Below are positions 1 through 60,000 of a stretch of DNA of 64,000 bases, piece by piece. The stretch is taken from assembly GCA_947044365.1 (NCBI GenBank), contig OX345636.1:35593212-35657211 (forward strand), written 5' to 3'. Both the position numbers and the translations under genes were made by a program. The DNA is from Petrosia ficiformis (Eukaryota > Porifera > Demospongiae > Haplosclerida > Petrosiidae). A model generated the notes under the pieces. It was not told the origin of the DNA and searched no databases. It saw only the letters and a list, made by a program, of their open reading frames with translations. How positions within the stretch are numbered: the stretch's first letter is position 1; every line of letters begins with the position of its first letter.

Positions 1-104
1 TCCATCACAAACATTGATAGTGGTTGCATGTATATACATGTATTCTTATACTTACTGAAGCAGAGATTTAAAAACAAATTGAAATGGATGTAACATGGTG
101 CAGA

Positions 105-435
105 ACCTTTGCCACAAGTGTGATTGGAAAACAAGCATTCTCAATTATTATTGATAGAAATTAACTACTATAATCATACATTGTAATATTATACGTCTTA
201 CAACACTTTCTCAATTACTAGTTCAAGAAAGAGAAGCCTTGATATTTTGAAATTTGACAAAATAGTTTTGTTGTCACATTTGGGGCTTGCACGAAATAAT
301 GTAGGTCGGGCTAGAAAGTGATGCAAAAAGCTTACAGACAGCTCAATTAGATCAGCTGTACTTCTTTTCAAGAAGTAATTTTTCAGTGACATCCTTCAAA
401 CAACAGGAGTAGCATGTACTCATTTGTTGTTGGAT
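105..435. repeat. Dispersed repeat, copy 1 (pair with 13424-13750)
   Basis: Diverged copy of the block at 13424-13750 in the same orientation; both start around AAGTGTGATTGGAAAACAA and end near CATTTGTTGTT. The open frame at 198-392 lies wholly inside this repeat, so it is not an exon of the receptor gene. The rest of 1-731 contains no feature that I recognise. Confidence 0.7.
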
Positions 436-731
436 GTTGGATGTCTTATAAAAGTGGTGAAAGGCAATGTGAGTTGCAAAAAATTGTCATAACTTTTAAA
501 ACTAAAAGGTTTTAGAAAAAAACCTATTGTTATTTTTTATTCTTGGATGATTTGAAGCCTGCTAGTAGCTAATTTGAAGTTGTAGTTTTCCAGAAAATGT
601 GATAAAACATGGACACAGAGACATACAGACACATGCACAAAATGAATACATTCCCTAATTCCGCCAATGGCAGGTAAGGGTTAATAAAGTTCCATAGTTC
701 ATATATATATATATATAATTAATTCCCTTAC

Positions 732-47279
<46,548 letters not shown>

Positions 47280-49478
47280 AATTCAGTCTTTCACAGTACA
47301 AGTTACTGCATGCAACATGATTATATATACACACTGATTTGAAAGCCACGCCTACTAATACTTCCTTTTTTTCGTAGCCCTGATATATTATATATATACC
47401 ATAGTTAACAGAAACATCAAAGAGCCGACAGGGCGTATATATGGCATATATCCCCGACCACAGGGCAATTATACAACGGCAGGGAAGTTATACAACCACA
47501 TCAAAGTTCGTTCATGAGTACAGCAGGGATATATGCCATATATCATCCCTGGTATGACGTCATGCACATGCGCAGTCGATCTAGTCACCAAACGTCTACA
47601 GAGAATGAAGGCTATGTCGACAAATAAACACACAAAAGAAGCTCTCTTTGTCTCTTAAAAAAAGAACCAATAGATGGGCGTTTCTCCCAAGAACTATTCG
47701 CCCCATATCGCTGAAAGTGTAAGGTGTGTTAGCCTGTTACTCGTGTCCATTGTCCTGTTCTTCTTTGATGTTTCTGTTAGCTATAGAATATATTATATGT
47801 ACCATGGCTTCTCGGTATATATGGTGAATATATCCCTCGAAGCCATGGTATATATATTACATATATGTGGTAAGTTCATAGAGTTCAGACTAACCACAGA
47901 TAGTATATAGTCACTACACAATCTATGGACTAACTGAATTATTATCAAACAAAAATTGGTTGGCTATTAATCATGTGAGACAGACAGATTTCAATAGACC
48001 AATTGACTGACAAACACACCACTCATACAATACTAAACAATCTTGTTAAAATTACATAAATTATTATAATAATTACCTTTATTATGGCAAAGTTATTCAA
48101 GCCCTGTGTGGATTAGGATATAGCTATATATATAACAATTATGCTTAATTGTTCATACGCTATATATAAAATTAATTGTTTTCCTTCTTATGATTTAATG
48201 CACTAAGCAGGATATGGTTACTCTTTTCTTTAGCATAATTACCTCCTATACTTTTGACATAACTCAATTATATATATGGACATTTCCTTATTTAATTGAA
48301 TTGGAGTATAAATTCTCTTGAAACTTAATATTAGAACATACTTTCACTGTAAATTAGGAGCATATATATGCATGTAATAATAATAATGTGTTTCGAATCC
48401 TAGGCTTTTCAAATTGATCATGCTCTTTCCAGGTTGACTAAGTGAGCTAAATGTATATAAACATATATTCAAAACCAACTGTGATTTTGAGTTTTAGAGT
48501 ATTTCAAATACCACAAAACACAAGTATTAAGATTTCTTCTAACTTACATGCTCCTTTTTCTAATTAGATTTCAAAGCATGATAATTGAAAGTAAGAATTG
48601 TAACTTCCGGAATAAGTTATTATGATAGACCTCCAAATGTGAATATAATAGGAAGTTTTTGTAATAAAAATGCAGTTTCTTAAGATATGATTGACTTTAT
48701 TGTTGTCTTCTCCAACCTTGGTAATTATTTTAAATATTTGGGTCCACAACACTATAATGGTATATCAAAGAAAGTGAAAAAATTCAGCAGATATAGATAT
48801 ATAGAGAAAGAAATGAGACTAAAGGAAGCAAATTTTTTCATGATCATCACATTAATTTAAGTCTGTTCAGATTAATGTAATGACTTCATGTGAAATATAG
48901 TGTATAGTTTAATGTCATAAGTTTAATACATGATTATACTGTAACTCATTAATAAAGCAATGGATTGAAATTTGACATGCACAAAAAGAATGGGAAGGAT
49001 AATTATTTGAAAATGGTGGAGGTAAAAAGATGGTTGTTCATTCCAAACTAAAGTTATGCACAATTTTCTGAGGACACAGTGAACATGAATGACTTTTAGT
49101 AGTATTTCTTCGTGGGATATCATCAGTAATCTCAAGATAATAGAATTTTCATTACATATATAAGGTATCTTTGATTGCTTTGTAGTACTAGTAGAAGTCT
49201 CCTGTAGTAGTAAAACAACATGTAGGAGTAAAACCACATCATACCACATTTAGATGCTGTAGTGATGCATGTATGTATGATAACTTTCAAATATCCCAAA
49301 CTACGTACGTAACTAATTTTTGTATGTGTGGTTGTTTAGGATATTGAATATGTGATATAATTAGAGCTATGACACATAGAATGTCTTTGGTATTTTAGAA
49401 ACATAGATGTACTATCTATACCAAATGGGATGATGTGCCACCAACAAATTATAAGGAAACATTTTCACTTCGGATTTA
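47280..49478. other. Upstream flank of itpr with a pair of inverted-repeat structures, otherwise no gene seen
   Basis: No convincing coding exon. At 47430-47556 the sequence TATATGGCATATATCC recurs inverted as GGATATATGCCATATA, followed by an ATG at about 47606. At 47799-47853 TACCATGGCTTC and GAAGCCATGGTA form a second inverted repeat around TCGGTATATATGGTGAATAT. The promoter and 5' UTR of the receptor gene should be in the first part of this interval, but I see no decisive core element. Confidence 0.5.
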
Positions 49479-49860
49479 ATTATTTCGTTGAATTTGAGAT
49501 TCTCTAAAACCACAGTCCGCCTTACTTACATGTGTATATGCTTTGTTGTATGAAAAGAATGATCAATTTGAAAAAGTGTGACTCAAACCTATCATAGAAT
49601 AAACACATTATTATTACTAAATGCATATGCTCATCATTTACAACAAAAGTATTTTCTAATATTAAGATTCAAAAGAATTATTTTAAATAAGGAAATGTTC
49701 ATATAATTGAGTGATGTCAAAAGTATACAATGTAATTATGAATTAGGAAAGAGTGGGCATATCAACTTAGGTCTTATATCATAAGAAGGAAAACAATTTG
49801 TATTATTTACTCTATTAGCATAATTATTATGATATATAGCTATACAATTCCATATGTATA
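49479..49860. repeat. Duplicated block, copy A (uninterrupted)
   Basis: Starts GGATTTAATTATTTCGTTGA and continues through AATGATCAATTTGAAAAAGT, AGAATAAACACATTATTATT, AGAGTGGGCATAT to GATATATAGCTATA. It is present again at 51424-51530 plus 52625-52880, and its first half at 50284-50480. It provides the empty-site reference for the insertion at 51531. Confidence 0.8.
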
Positions 49861-49884
49861 AAGAATAATTAAAAAAAAAACATT

Positions 49885-50060
49885 TTCAATAAAATGAAAG
49901 ATGTAGGGATGTCAAAACCCAAAAGGCATGCGAACATGATTGGGAGGCTAACACAGGACCCAAAATTAAACAAACCACTTCCATATAACCCTACATAAGT
50001 ACTTACTGCTATAAAGCAAAATACAAAGAGCTTTACTTATGTAGGGTAACTAAAAAAAGT
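49885..50060. repeat. Copy of the long-TIR MITE at 54011-54288
   Basis: CATTTTCAATAAAATGAAAG, ATGTAGGGATGTCAAAACCC, AAATTAAACAAACCACTTCC, ACCCTACATAAGTACTTACT and the reverse CTTATGTAGGGTAAC are all present. The right arm is truncated. Confidence 0.7.
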
Positions 50061-50283
50061 CATCAGATGATATAAGGGTTGGTATTACACCAGGTTAGTG
50101 TCCTATTATATAATATTTCATTTTGAAACTGATTGGAGTTGCATCTGCCCACTCCCTAGTACCACCTTAAACAAATTAACTAACAGATCACCATTGCATC
50201 TCTGGGTTGACTTCCTGAGGTTGTTATGCCCATTCAATTGTTACACTCATTTTTACAAACTGTATTTTAAAAAGATGAACAAA

Positions 50284-50480
50284 TTATAAAGATTTTCACT
50301 TTGGATTTAATTGTTTCATTGAATTTGAGATTCTCTAAAATCACAGTCAGCCTTAATTACATGTGTTATGCTTAGTTATCCTTGGTTGTATGGAAAGAAT
50401 GATCAATTTGAAAAAGTGTGACTCAAAGCTATCATAGACATTATTATTACTAAATGCATATGCTCATAATATATATTTTA
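50284..50480. repeat. Duplicated block, partial copy
   Basis: Matches the first part of 49479-49640 (GGATTTAATTGTTTCATTGA to TAAATGCATATGCTCAT) and is then replaced by AT-rich sequence and palindromic elements. Confidence 0.75.
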
Positions 50481-50531
50481 TATTAATATATATTATAAAT
50501 GTTTGTGTCACACACATACACACACACACAC

Positions 50532-50572
<41 letters not shown>

Positions 50573-50750
50573 TATATACGGCGAAACATCAAAGTAAACC
50601 ACAGGGATATATACATGATATAGCGCTGCGGTCAGATATAGCACCTGTCGTCAAAACAGACTAAAAGAAAACAACGCTTACCTTCTCCAAAGTGCCGACA
50701 AAAAGGTAAGAGAAGCATCAGACATCAACAAAGGTTTTGTCTTTCGTGAC

Positions 50751-50865
50751 ATATATTGGTTATATCCCACTACTCGTGCAATATCAGATATATAATCACC
50801 TTGCCCTCGGGCTCGGTGATTATATATCTGATATAGCACTCGTACCAGGATATAACCTATACATA
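50751..50865. repeat. Palindrome, arms about 48 bp, core GCCCTCGGGCTC
   Basis: Left arm TATATTGGTTATATCC..ACTCGTGC..ATATCAGATATATAATCACC; right arm GGTGATTATATATCTGATAT..GCACTCGT..GGATATAACCTATA. The centre is TTGCCCTCGGGCTC. Confidence 0.85.
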
Positions 50866-50887
50866 TATATATATATATATACATCTA

Positions 50888-50932
<45 letters not shown>

Positions 50933-51031
50933 ATATATAGCTATATTATTCCATACACATATATGAATATATATATTTATAATATATATATATATATTCA
51001 TATATATGTATGGAATAATATATATGTATTA

Positions 51032-51200
51032 GTTAAGCACCGGTGCGAGTGTTGTATGAAAAATAATTAAAATATAGCACGAGGGGTGGGGTCGAGAAGC
51101 TCATAAAGCACGAGGCGTACCGAGTGCTTTATGAGGCTTCGAGACCCCACCCCAGTGCTATATTTTCCAAGACAACACGAGCGAAACCGGTGCTTTAACT
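51032..51200. repeat. Palindrome, arms about 75 bp, centre GAGGCGTACCGA
   Basis: Left arm AGTTAAGCACCGGTGCGAG..AATATAGCAC..GGGGTGGGGTCGAG..CTCATAAAGCAC; right arm GTGCTTTATGAGGCTTCGAG..ACCCCACCCC..GTGCTATATTTTCC..ACCGGTGCTTTAACT. The right arm plus the following 215 bp recur inverted at 63538-63810. Confidence 0.88.
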
Positions 51201-51420
51201 GGTTTATAGTACAGTATTAGTACTTTGGATTGATACAATGGAGAAGAAGAATGAAGTACTTAGCGTTCTTGCACTAAACCTGAGGTAAGCGCGTTGTTTT
51301 CTAGTGTTATAAACAACATCCGGAAAATATAGAACAGGATGTGGTCAAAAAAGTGTGCTATATGGAAAATATAGAACAGTCGGTACCTTTGATGTTAGGC
51401 GTCAAAGTGCTATAAATATA
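51201..51420 (+). other. Sequence following the palindrome, with ATG and splice donor
   Basis: GTTTATAGTAC is followed at 51238 by ATG and a 16-codon frame, MEKKNEVLSVLALNLR, ending at a GTAAGC donor-like site. The same stretch occurs inverted at 63538-63705, where the frame is altered by a short deletion. It may be the first exon and promoter of an autonomous element whose body is not here. Confidence 0.4.
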
Positions 51421-51530
51421 TATTATATAGTAAGCCTTAATTACATGTGTATATGTTTAGTTATCCTTTGTTGTATGGAAAGAATATGATCAATTTGAAA
51501 AATTAAGTGTGATTCAAACCCATCATAGAA

Positions 51531-52624
51531 TGAAGCACCTTTGGTGCGTGGCCTCACCGCTGTAGCTTAAGGATAGGTTGCAATTGCAACAATTAAATAG
51601 ATGAGATGCAAGAGAGAAAGTAACAAGCTTAAATTTCAATTTGTTGTCTATATAAAGTTGGTTGAGAAAGTTTTTTGTGGCTAGACTGGCTGAGATTATT
51701 TCTGATTAATATAAAAACACATGGAAGATGACTAAGAATGATTCTCCATCAGCTATACTGCTTTGAACTAGTATAATAACTATAATTATTACTTACAGTC
51801 AAATTACATAATATACTCTTCCAACAAATATTCATTACCTCATTCATTACCAAAATATCTATGCCACAACTGTCAGTTACTAAAGATAATTATCTTATAA
51901 TGAATTGTACATTGTTACAACTACAATGAGCTTTTGAAAAGCATTGAACCTACAGTTCAAATATATGTAATTTGAAAGTCAACAAAAGTTGAATAATAGC
52001 GACCAGTTCAGAAAGGAAGGTATTGCTCTAAACTGACCTCCACGTTTGATCTCACGTGATTACATTGGATGTGGCTGAGGGTGTGGGTTGTTGCAAGTAA
52101 AGGGCAGAAACTGGAGAGCTTACAGAGATAGAAAGTATGAGTCTGTAACTTGCTAAAACAATGTCTGTGGCAAATCTCTTTTCAATACGATTTTGATAAA
52201 CTTCTTTCTCTACTCTATCAAGTCTTTAAATCGACGCTTAAAGCATCTGGCTAGGATCTGTAGTAATTTTAGCATTTTCCATTCTAAGTAACTTTTCATA
52301 CAGTTTACTTCGTTATAAAAACAACAGAGCAATGGAAGACCATGTTTTTGAACAGATCAGAAAGTTTGGCGGCTGTAGGAGGTATGCGTTTGAAGTTATA
52401 ACTGTTCAAAGTAAAAAAAGTTGGGAAGGAATGAATGAGAAATTTGCTAAAACAATGTCTGTGGCAAATCTCTTTTCAATACGATTTTGACAAACTTTTT
52501 TCTATCAAGTCTTTAAATTGACGCTTAAATTAAAAAAAGTTGGGACAGAATGAATGAATGAATGAATGAATGAATGACAATCAAAGTGGTAAAGACTCGC
52601 CCACGCGTAGGCACGGCGAGCCCA
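51531..52624. mobile_element. 1.1-kb insertion splitting the duplicated block
   Basis: Copy A (49479-49860) reads CATAGAATAAACACATTATT without a break, while here the same sequence is split between CATAGAAT (51530) and AATAAACACATTA (52624). The inserted DNA starts GAAGCACCTTTGGTGCGTGG and ends CGCGTAGGCACGGCGAGCCC. It contains a 90-bp direct repeat (52152-52243 and 52440-52530, sharing TTGCTAAAACAATGTCTGTG) and a (GAAT)n run. No transposase; class unknown. Confidence 0.7.
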
Positions 52625-53491
52625 ATAAACACATTATTATTACTAAATGTATATGCCCATAATTTACAATAAAAGTATTTTTTATATTAAGTTTCAAGAG
52701 AAAACTTTAATAAAATTTAAACTCCAGGAAATGTCCATATAATTGAGTGAGTATACAATGTAATTATGGTTTAGGAAAGAGTGGGCATATGAATTTAGGT
52801 CTTATATCATAAGAAGGAAAACAATTTGTATTATTTACTCTATTAGCATATTGTGATATATAGCTATATTATTCCATATATATATATAATATATATATTA
52901 CTGATATAATTAGCTATATATATAGTACGGTCTGGTAATATATACACATAAGTTTCTATACACACATGCCTGTTCATATCTAGTGTTTTTATGACTACCA
53001 ACACCTTCCAGATGGCCAAAGATTGTCTTTAAGGTAGAGAACTGGCGAGTGACAAAACTGGCAAAATCTTTGTATTATTGTTATTACTTTCCAGACAAAT
53101 CATTTCTTTGTTTGTTAAACTATCACAATGATTCTAGCACTAATCCAGTCGCATTCACAGTAAATTTCTAGTCTGGAGGTTTTGAGATGATATCTTCAGA
53201 GATACTATGAAAGAAGAAAGTCTCAAGAATTGATGTCGAATTGAACGCCATTTTTGTAGGTGTATTCATTAATCAAGTCACATGAAATTTAATTGCGCAT
53301 GCGCATTTGTATACTCAGAACATATGAAGTTGAAAAGGAGGAAGTTCTTGTTGTATAAGCATAGAAATAAAATGTGTAAGCAAATAATAATGAATATAAC
53401 TATTAGGCCATTGTATAGTAATATTATATACTATGATAACATTGGAATGCCATTTGGTTGATATTGTGACTGATACTACTTCTTGGATTCT

Positions 53492-53764
53492 CAGCCCCAC
53501 ACACGCTACGCTCGGAAGAAGAGGGTCTGGTCAAACTCGCATGTTGCGCTATTTCATTCGTGTTTAACACGCCACAGTTTTTGTGGCGTGTTAACCACAG
53601 ACTAAGTATAAAAATATTCTAGCTTCATGTTTACTAGGTTACTAGTCAGTTTTAATTAATTTCACCCACTTAAGAAACCCGCCCCAGCTGCTGACTGCAA
53701 CATGAATGTAACATGCGAGTTCGACCAGACCCTCCTCCCACGTAGCGTGTGAGAGGCTGGTCTG
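53492..53764. mobile_element. MITE with about 45-bp inverted ends and an inner hairpin
   Basis: Left end CACACGCTACGCTCGGAAGA..GAGGGTCTGGTC..ACTCGCATGTT is inverted at the right end as AACATGCGAGTT..GACCAGACCCTCCTCCCACG..TAGCGTGTGAG. An inner perfect hairpin AACACGCCACAG..TGTGGCGTGTT lies at 53568-53595. No target duplication is evident. Confidence 0.75.
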
Positions 53765-54010
53765 GCGAGACTATACTTTTACTATACTGACTGCAGATAG
53801 TGCTGTAAGTGAAATAGTAGGCATGCGTCATCTGTAAGTGAAAGAGAATGATAATCAATTCATAAATAATTGATATATACAAAAGACTGACCTTCATTGA
53901 TGAACAAACTTTAATGCATTTTTGATTGAATGATTTCATATAACTTACACCAGTATTTCTTCAATGTACAAAATATATTCACACTATTCAGGAAAGAAAA
54001 ACAATGGAAA

Positions 54011-54288
54011 CAAGAATAATAAAAACATTTTCCAATAAAAATGAAAGAAGATATAGGGATGTCCAAACCCAAAAAGCATAAGGTTAGGTGGGACCCAAAA
54101 TTAAACAAACCACTTTCATATGACCCTACATAAGTACAGCTCTTTGTATTTTGCTTTATAGTGGTGAAAATACTTATGTATGGTTATATAGAAGTGGTTT
54201 GTTTAAATTTGGGTCCCACGTGCACCTAACCTTGTTCCATCCCTACATCTTCTCTCACTTTTATTGGAAAAGTATTTTATTATTCTTG
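54011..54288. mobile_element. Foldback MITE with about 110-bp inverted arms
   Basis: Left arm CAAGAATAATAAAAACATTT..TATAGGGATG..AAGGTTAGGTGGGACCC..AAACAAACCACTTTCATATG..ACATAAGTA; the right arm is its reverse complement, ending TTATTATTCTTG. A short loop (CAGCTCTTTGTATTTTGC) is in the middle. Partial copies are at 44695 and 49885. Confidence 0.85.
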
Positions 54289-54411
54289 TATATATATAAG
54301 TATATTGTATAATAATTATGGAATAACATAACTGTCACCCATTGAAAGTGCAGGGGGTATATTCAATATATACCATCGTATATAAATCAATTGGTATATA
54401 TTATATGAACT

Positions 54412-54730
54412 CAGGGCCGCTAGGAGGTTAAAAGGGGCCCAGGGCAAGCGAAGCGCGGCAAAAATTTTTAGCTAATTAATATTCATAGTGGGTGTGGTTA
54501 ATTAATTAATTGCGTGTTATTAACAATAATTGCTCATTCTGCTGTCACTGTTTCAGGTATAAATAATTATAACTATTATTATTGTTTTATCTAGCTTGAT
54601 AGATTTATAATCGTGTTTCCTATAATTGAGTAAGCTAATCTATATAATAATGGTCAAAACGTTTGGGCCCCAAGAGAATGTGGGGCCCCGGGGCAATTGC
54701 CCCTGTTGCCCCCCCCTTTCAGTGGCCCTG
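54412..54730. mobile_element. 319-bp hAT-type MITE with perfect 8-bp duplication
   Basis: Ends CAGGGCCGCTAGGAGG and, reversed, CAGGGCCACTGAAAGG. Flanked by TATGAACT at 54404-54411 and 54731-54738, a perfect 8-bp direct repeat as made by hAT transposases. GC-rich ends (GGGGCCCAGGGCAA, TTGCCCCTGTTGCCC) stand out from the AT-rich flank. No open frame. Confidence 0.9.
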
Positions 54731-54989
54731 TATGAACTATGTCTAGTTGGTGTATGTATATACCATACACATACACCTCCTCCACAGCAGGTGGTATATC
54801 TGGTATATATGTATCTCCACCACTTTCAGACAATTGGCTGATGAATAGACACCATTTCATAAGTAAACTTACTCTTTATCAGCCTAAAAATTTGATGATT
54901 ATAACAATAAATGTAAAAAAATAAAACTTATTTTTCTGTAATCAAATTCTGTTAATAATGTAGATATATTCTCAAGAGACATATTCTTC

Positions 54990-56047
<1,058 letters not shown>

Positions 56048-56213
56048 TTAAGAACCGTCTTTTTCTTTATGATGAATCTATACACATAATTACATAATTA
56101 TATATTTGCAATTGTGTCACAATAATTAATACTTTCACTGAAAAAAGAGTATGAAAATCACTGTGTGTGTGTGTGTCTATTAACAAAATTCAAACAACTG
56201 AACTGATCGAATC

Positions 56214-56665
56214 CAATAAACCAATCAGCAATTGCTTCTGGTGTACAACACTGCACATGACAAAGTTGTAGATGCTCTGGTGAACGTAGTGATATAATGG
56301 GATGCTGTTTCATAAACAAAGCCCACCTTTTTCGTCCTGGTTTGTTTCCGTGAAAAGGATTTGGTCGACTATTGCTATCTACAATTTTCTGTTGAAAAAA
56401 TTTTGTTCCCTAGTACGACCATACCCTACTTCAGCCATGTGAATGGCATAATCAAGCAACTTGTTTTCTCTGCTATCACAGTTGTAAGAGTAGTAGCTAG
56501 GTGGTCCTTGTTTACTTCCAATTTCCACCTTACCAGATGCATAATCAAATAGTGTACTTTTTGGTATTCCATATGCAGCAGGTACTACTCTGATTGACTT
56601 CTATTAGTTTGTAAATGCTGAAATGCAGTACGAAGGTCTTCAGTACGCCATTTCTTGGACTGGGC
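56214..56665 (-). pseudogene. pogo/jerky-like (CENPB-type) transposase N-terminal remnant
   Basis: Starting at ATG about 56668 (minus): MAQSKKWRTEDLRTAFQHLQ, then in a shifted frame AAYGIPKSTLFDYASGKVEI, GPPSYYSY, AIHMAEVGYGRTREQ, and HPIISLRSPEHLQL. This is the psq-type helix-turn-helix plus DNA-binding layout found in transposases of the pogo/Tigger and jerky group (YGVP..TL.D..SG, LGYG.TR, RHP.ISLR.P). Stops and frameshifts break it, and the DDE catalytic core is not present. Confidence 0.7.
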
Positions 56666-57089
56666 CATAATTAGAAATGGCGAAACACGTGTTCAGATAT
56701 TGGTGATTACTGTAAGTGATAACAAATGCAATAAAATCTAGTTTACACCTAGCAAATACAAGTGACAATCATAACAGTCTTAGCATAGCTTGTTTTATTC
56801 CGCAAAAATCGTAGTCATACACATAAAAACGATAGTAGGGTATTACTTCGAAACAGACTGACGTCTTACGCGCCCTCACCAGTAAGCACTATAACTTTTC
56901 CATGGGTGATGAATACCTTAACATTTAAATTCATTTGACAACAAATCTGTAGTTAGCACAGATCTAGGAGTTTATCTTTGGACTTAGCACTACAAGTTCC
57001 AAATGAGCACAGAATAGAACTCCAAACAATTATATATATAGATAATTTTTTCTAAATACCTTCCGAAATTTGGTATGGGGGAATACTCC

Positions 57090-60000
57090 CTAGTGGTTTG
57101 GTCCAGCAGCATGCAAGTGGTTTATGTAGTCCAAAGATACCTCGTTTAACAAAATCTGAGACCTGTACAGCTGTCCAACTATCCCTTCACAATCGAGACG
57201 ATTCTTGTAGTTCCTCCCACAACAATGGAGGCCAAGAATGCTTGAGGAGGCAGATGAGAGGAAGAGAAAGACTGAGAAGACAAAATGAAACAGAAGAGCA
57301 GTGTTGAGAGTATTCAATTGAATAAACAAAGGTGCTCGATCGTAGACGTCTACAATCTGAAAGTCTGCAGGAAAGGGCAATGAATGAGACAAAGAGCTTC
57401 TACATGTAACAGTATAGAGACTGAAGAAGAAATTCAAGAAAGGGCAAATCGTCTTGCTGACTTGAGTCAACGTGCTAATGTACGTGTCAGTGAGAAGACC
57501 TGTGATAAGAGGTCACATAGACTTCAGGTCATGAGTGATCTTGAACATGTACGTAGAAGTAATGAGTCATCTGAATCGTTTACAGGCACTTACTACATAA
57601 TCAATCTACAGGAGCCTGTACTATTCCTGTTCTTACACCACCAGCAAATGGTGAGGAGTAAAGACGACTTAATCAGTTATCTAAACATTTGGAAAAATTC
57701 AGGTCTGAGATTATTGTAAGCTCTAGTAATTCCTGCTTCTCGTGTCATCACCTCACCTACTTCCAAAGAGGATCTTATGTGACCTATGAAACCGTTGAGG
57801 ACTTGATAGAGCCATTATACTCACATGCAACAGCTATACCACTTCCTGATGTCCCTGAAGTTTAGTGTGTTTGGTTGTGTACACGTTGTCAGTCCTTACT
57901 GGGTAAAGGGAAAGTATCCCCTTATGCATGTATTAACAACAAAGAAGTTGTTGAAGTCTCTCCTGTATTATCTGTGTTAAACACAATGGAGCAGAGGTTG
58001 ATATCTAAGGTATTTAAGCCTTTATGAAGATTATAGTACTTCCATTAGGTCAAAGAGCATTGGCTGGCCTAAGTATAAATTTCCCTGTTGATGTTTCTCA
58101 GGTGTGTAATGCTATACCTAGACCAATTGATGAATCTGGTGTTGTACTGGTATGATCATCATCATCAACTTCTGCTTCAACCTCAACTGCTGATGGGGAG
58201 GAAGGTTCACCATCTACTGTACCATCTTCATCTTCTATTACCACTCATTCCTGCAAAGAGTATGTGGTTAGAAAGCCTAAAATAATGAGAGCTTTACAAA
58301 AAATTATAATATATATAATGTATGCTGATATTCACATAGATGATGGTAATATCACATGTGATGATAATGATAATAATAATAATAATGATGATGATGAAAA
58401 TAATGATGATAATGATGATAATCAAGAAGATGAACAACAACAGCAACAACAAGGTACAGAAGTTAGGATGGACTTTAACATGCCTAACACGGACTTTAAC
58501 ATGTTGACATTATTCGTAATGGAGATTTCAATTATCCAGTTTATAGTCTATCACGTGTTGAAGGCCAGCCTATTAGTTTGCTTACTGATGCTAAAGCAGA
58601 GGAAATGGCACTTCCCTGTTTGCTTCCTAATGGTGTCAATGGTTTTCTAACAGCCCGTGATCTAGCTATAGGCATTAAGGACTATATTCAAAATCGTTTA
58701 CTTAATGCTGATAATAGATCTAGATGGGCTAGTCACATTTCCTTTTTATCGTGGTCATGTAATCTCCTTGAGCAATACAGACTGCGTGATGCAGTTTGCA
58801 TTGTTACGAGAATCCGATCTTCCTCAAGGGGTAGGCGACCCTAGAAACCATTTAGATCAAGCAAAACTATAAGAGCATGACCAACAGGCTTTGACAGCTG
58901 GTGATCTATTGAGTGATACATCCTCAGAGAACCCTGACCTATCTGAGAATTGTTTTGGTTTCATCCATATCATTCGCGGCTCAGCTGCATATTGGCAGAG
59001 GGCAAAGCTTGATCTATTTGCGATGTTTCGTACATTTGGACCTCCCACTTTCTTCCTCACACTCAGTGCTGAAGATATGAACTGGACTGATCTGCTCTAC
59101 ATCCTAGCAAACCGTGATGGAATGAATCTCTGAGCAACAGGTTGCCAACACCACAGAGGAAACGTCTATTGTGTAGCTACCTTGTACCGATTTAATTTGT
59201 TTATGAAATTTATTCTATATGGGGATGGTAAACCCATTGGGACTACTTTTGCAGGGTTGAGTTTCATCAGAGAGGCTCTCTCACGTCCACTCTCTGTGGT
59301 GGGTGAAAGATGCTCCTAACCTACGTACTGTCGAAGGTAAGAGAGCTATACCAGAGTTGATCGATAAATACATAATGTGTAGGGTACCACTGATTGATGA
59401 GGATGATGAATTAAGACCGAAAGGTTGATAGCCTCAATGAGTCACAACGTTTGGCCTTTCAAAAAGTTTTGAATTAAACTACAGCTCGACACAAATACCA
59501 GATGCATGCTGTAGAGTCACCACCTCAGCCACTTAGGCTTTTCATTACCGGCGGCGCTGGTACTGGAAAGAATCACATGAATAGTGTAGTTCATGAACAC
59601 TTTGAACGTGCCAAGATTGGTGACAGATATCCTTGTATGTTGATGGCTCCAACCGGAGTAGCTGCATTATATATCGAAGGTCTCACTATTCACAAAAGCG
59701 CTCAACTTGCCTGTAGAGCATGGAAAAAGAACCGCCTATCGCAAGTTAGCGAGTGAAAGACTTCACGGTATGAGACATCTTTGGAATTGACACCACGATT
59801 ATCATTGATGAGATCAGTATGGTCTCATATAAGACACTCAATTTTGTTCACCAGAGATTGACTAAAATCAAACGTGCAGATGACACTGAAGTTCTCTTTG
59901 GAGGTCTCAATGTCATTTGCTTTTGGAGACTTCTTTCAACTACCACCTGTTAGAGACATATTTCAGGAAGGTAATGGTTATAATCCTGGTTCTACCGACA

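Noticed and set aside
198..392. 64-codon minus-strand ORF as the next (C-terminal) exon of the receptor
   Set aside because: It lies inside a dispersed repeat that recurs at 13424-13750 and does not resemble S6 or the C-terminal tail.
47674..47910. 78-codon ORF MGVSPKNYSPHIAESVRCVS.. as a membrane protein gene
   Set aside because: It spans an inverted repeat (47799-47853) and AT-rich sequence; hydrophobicity follows from base composition and there is no recognisable domain.
51238..51290. First exon of a host gene MEKKNEVLSVLALNLR
   Set aside because: The stretch is part of a repeated cassette (inverted at 63538) and no downstream exon could be found, so it is kept only as an element-associated feature.
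58264..58450. Asp/Asn-rich ORF as a separate low-complexity gene
   Set aside because: It sits between the pre-Rep and N domains of the Helitron and is a trinucleotide (GAT/AAT) expansion in that pseudogene.
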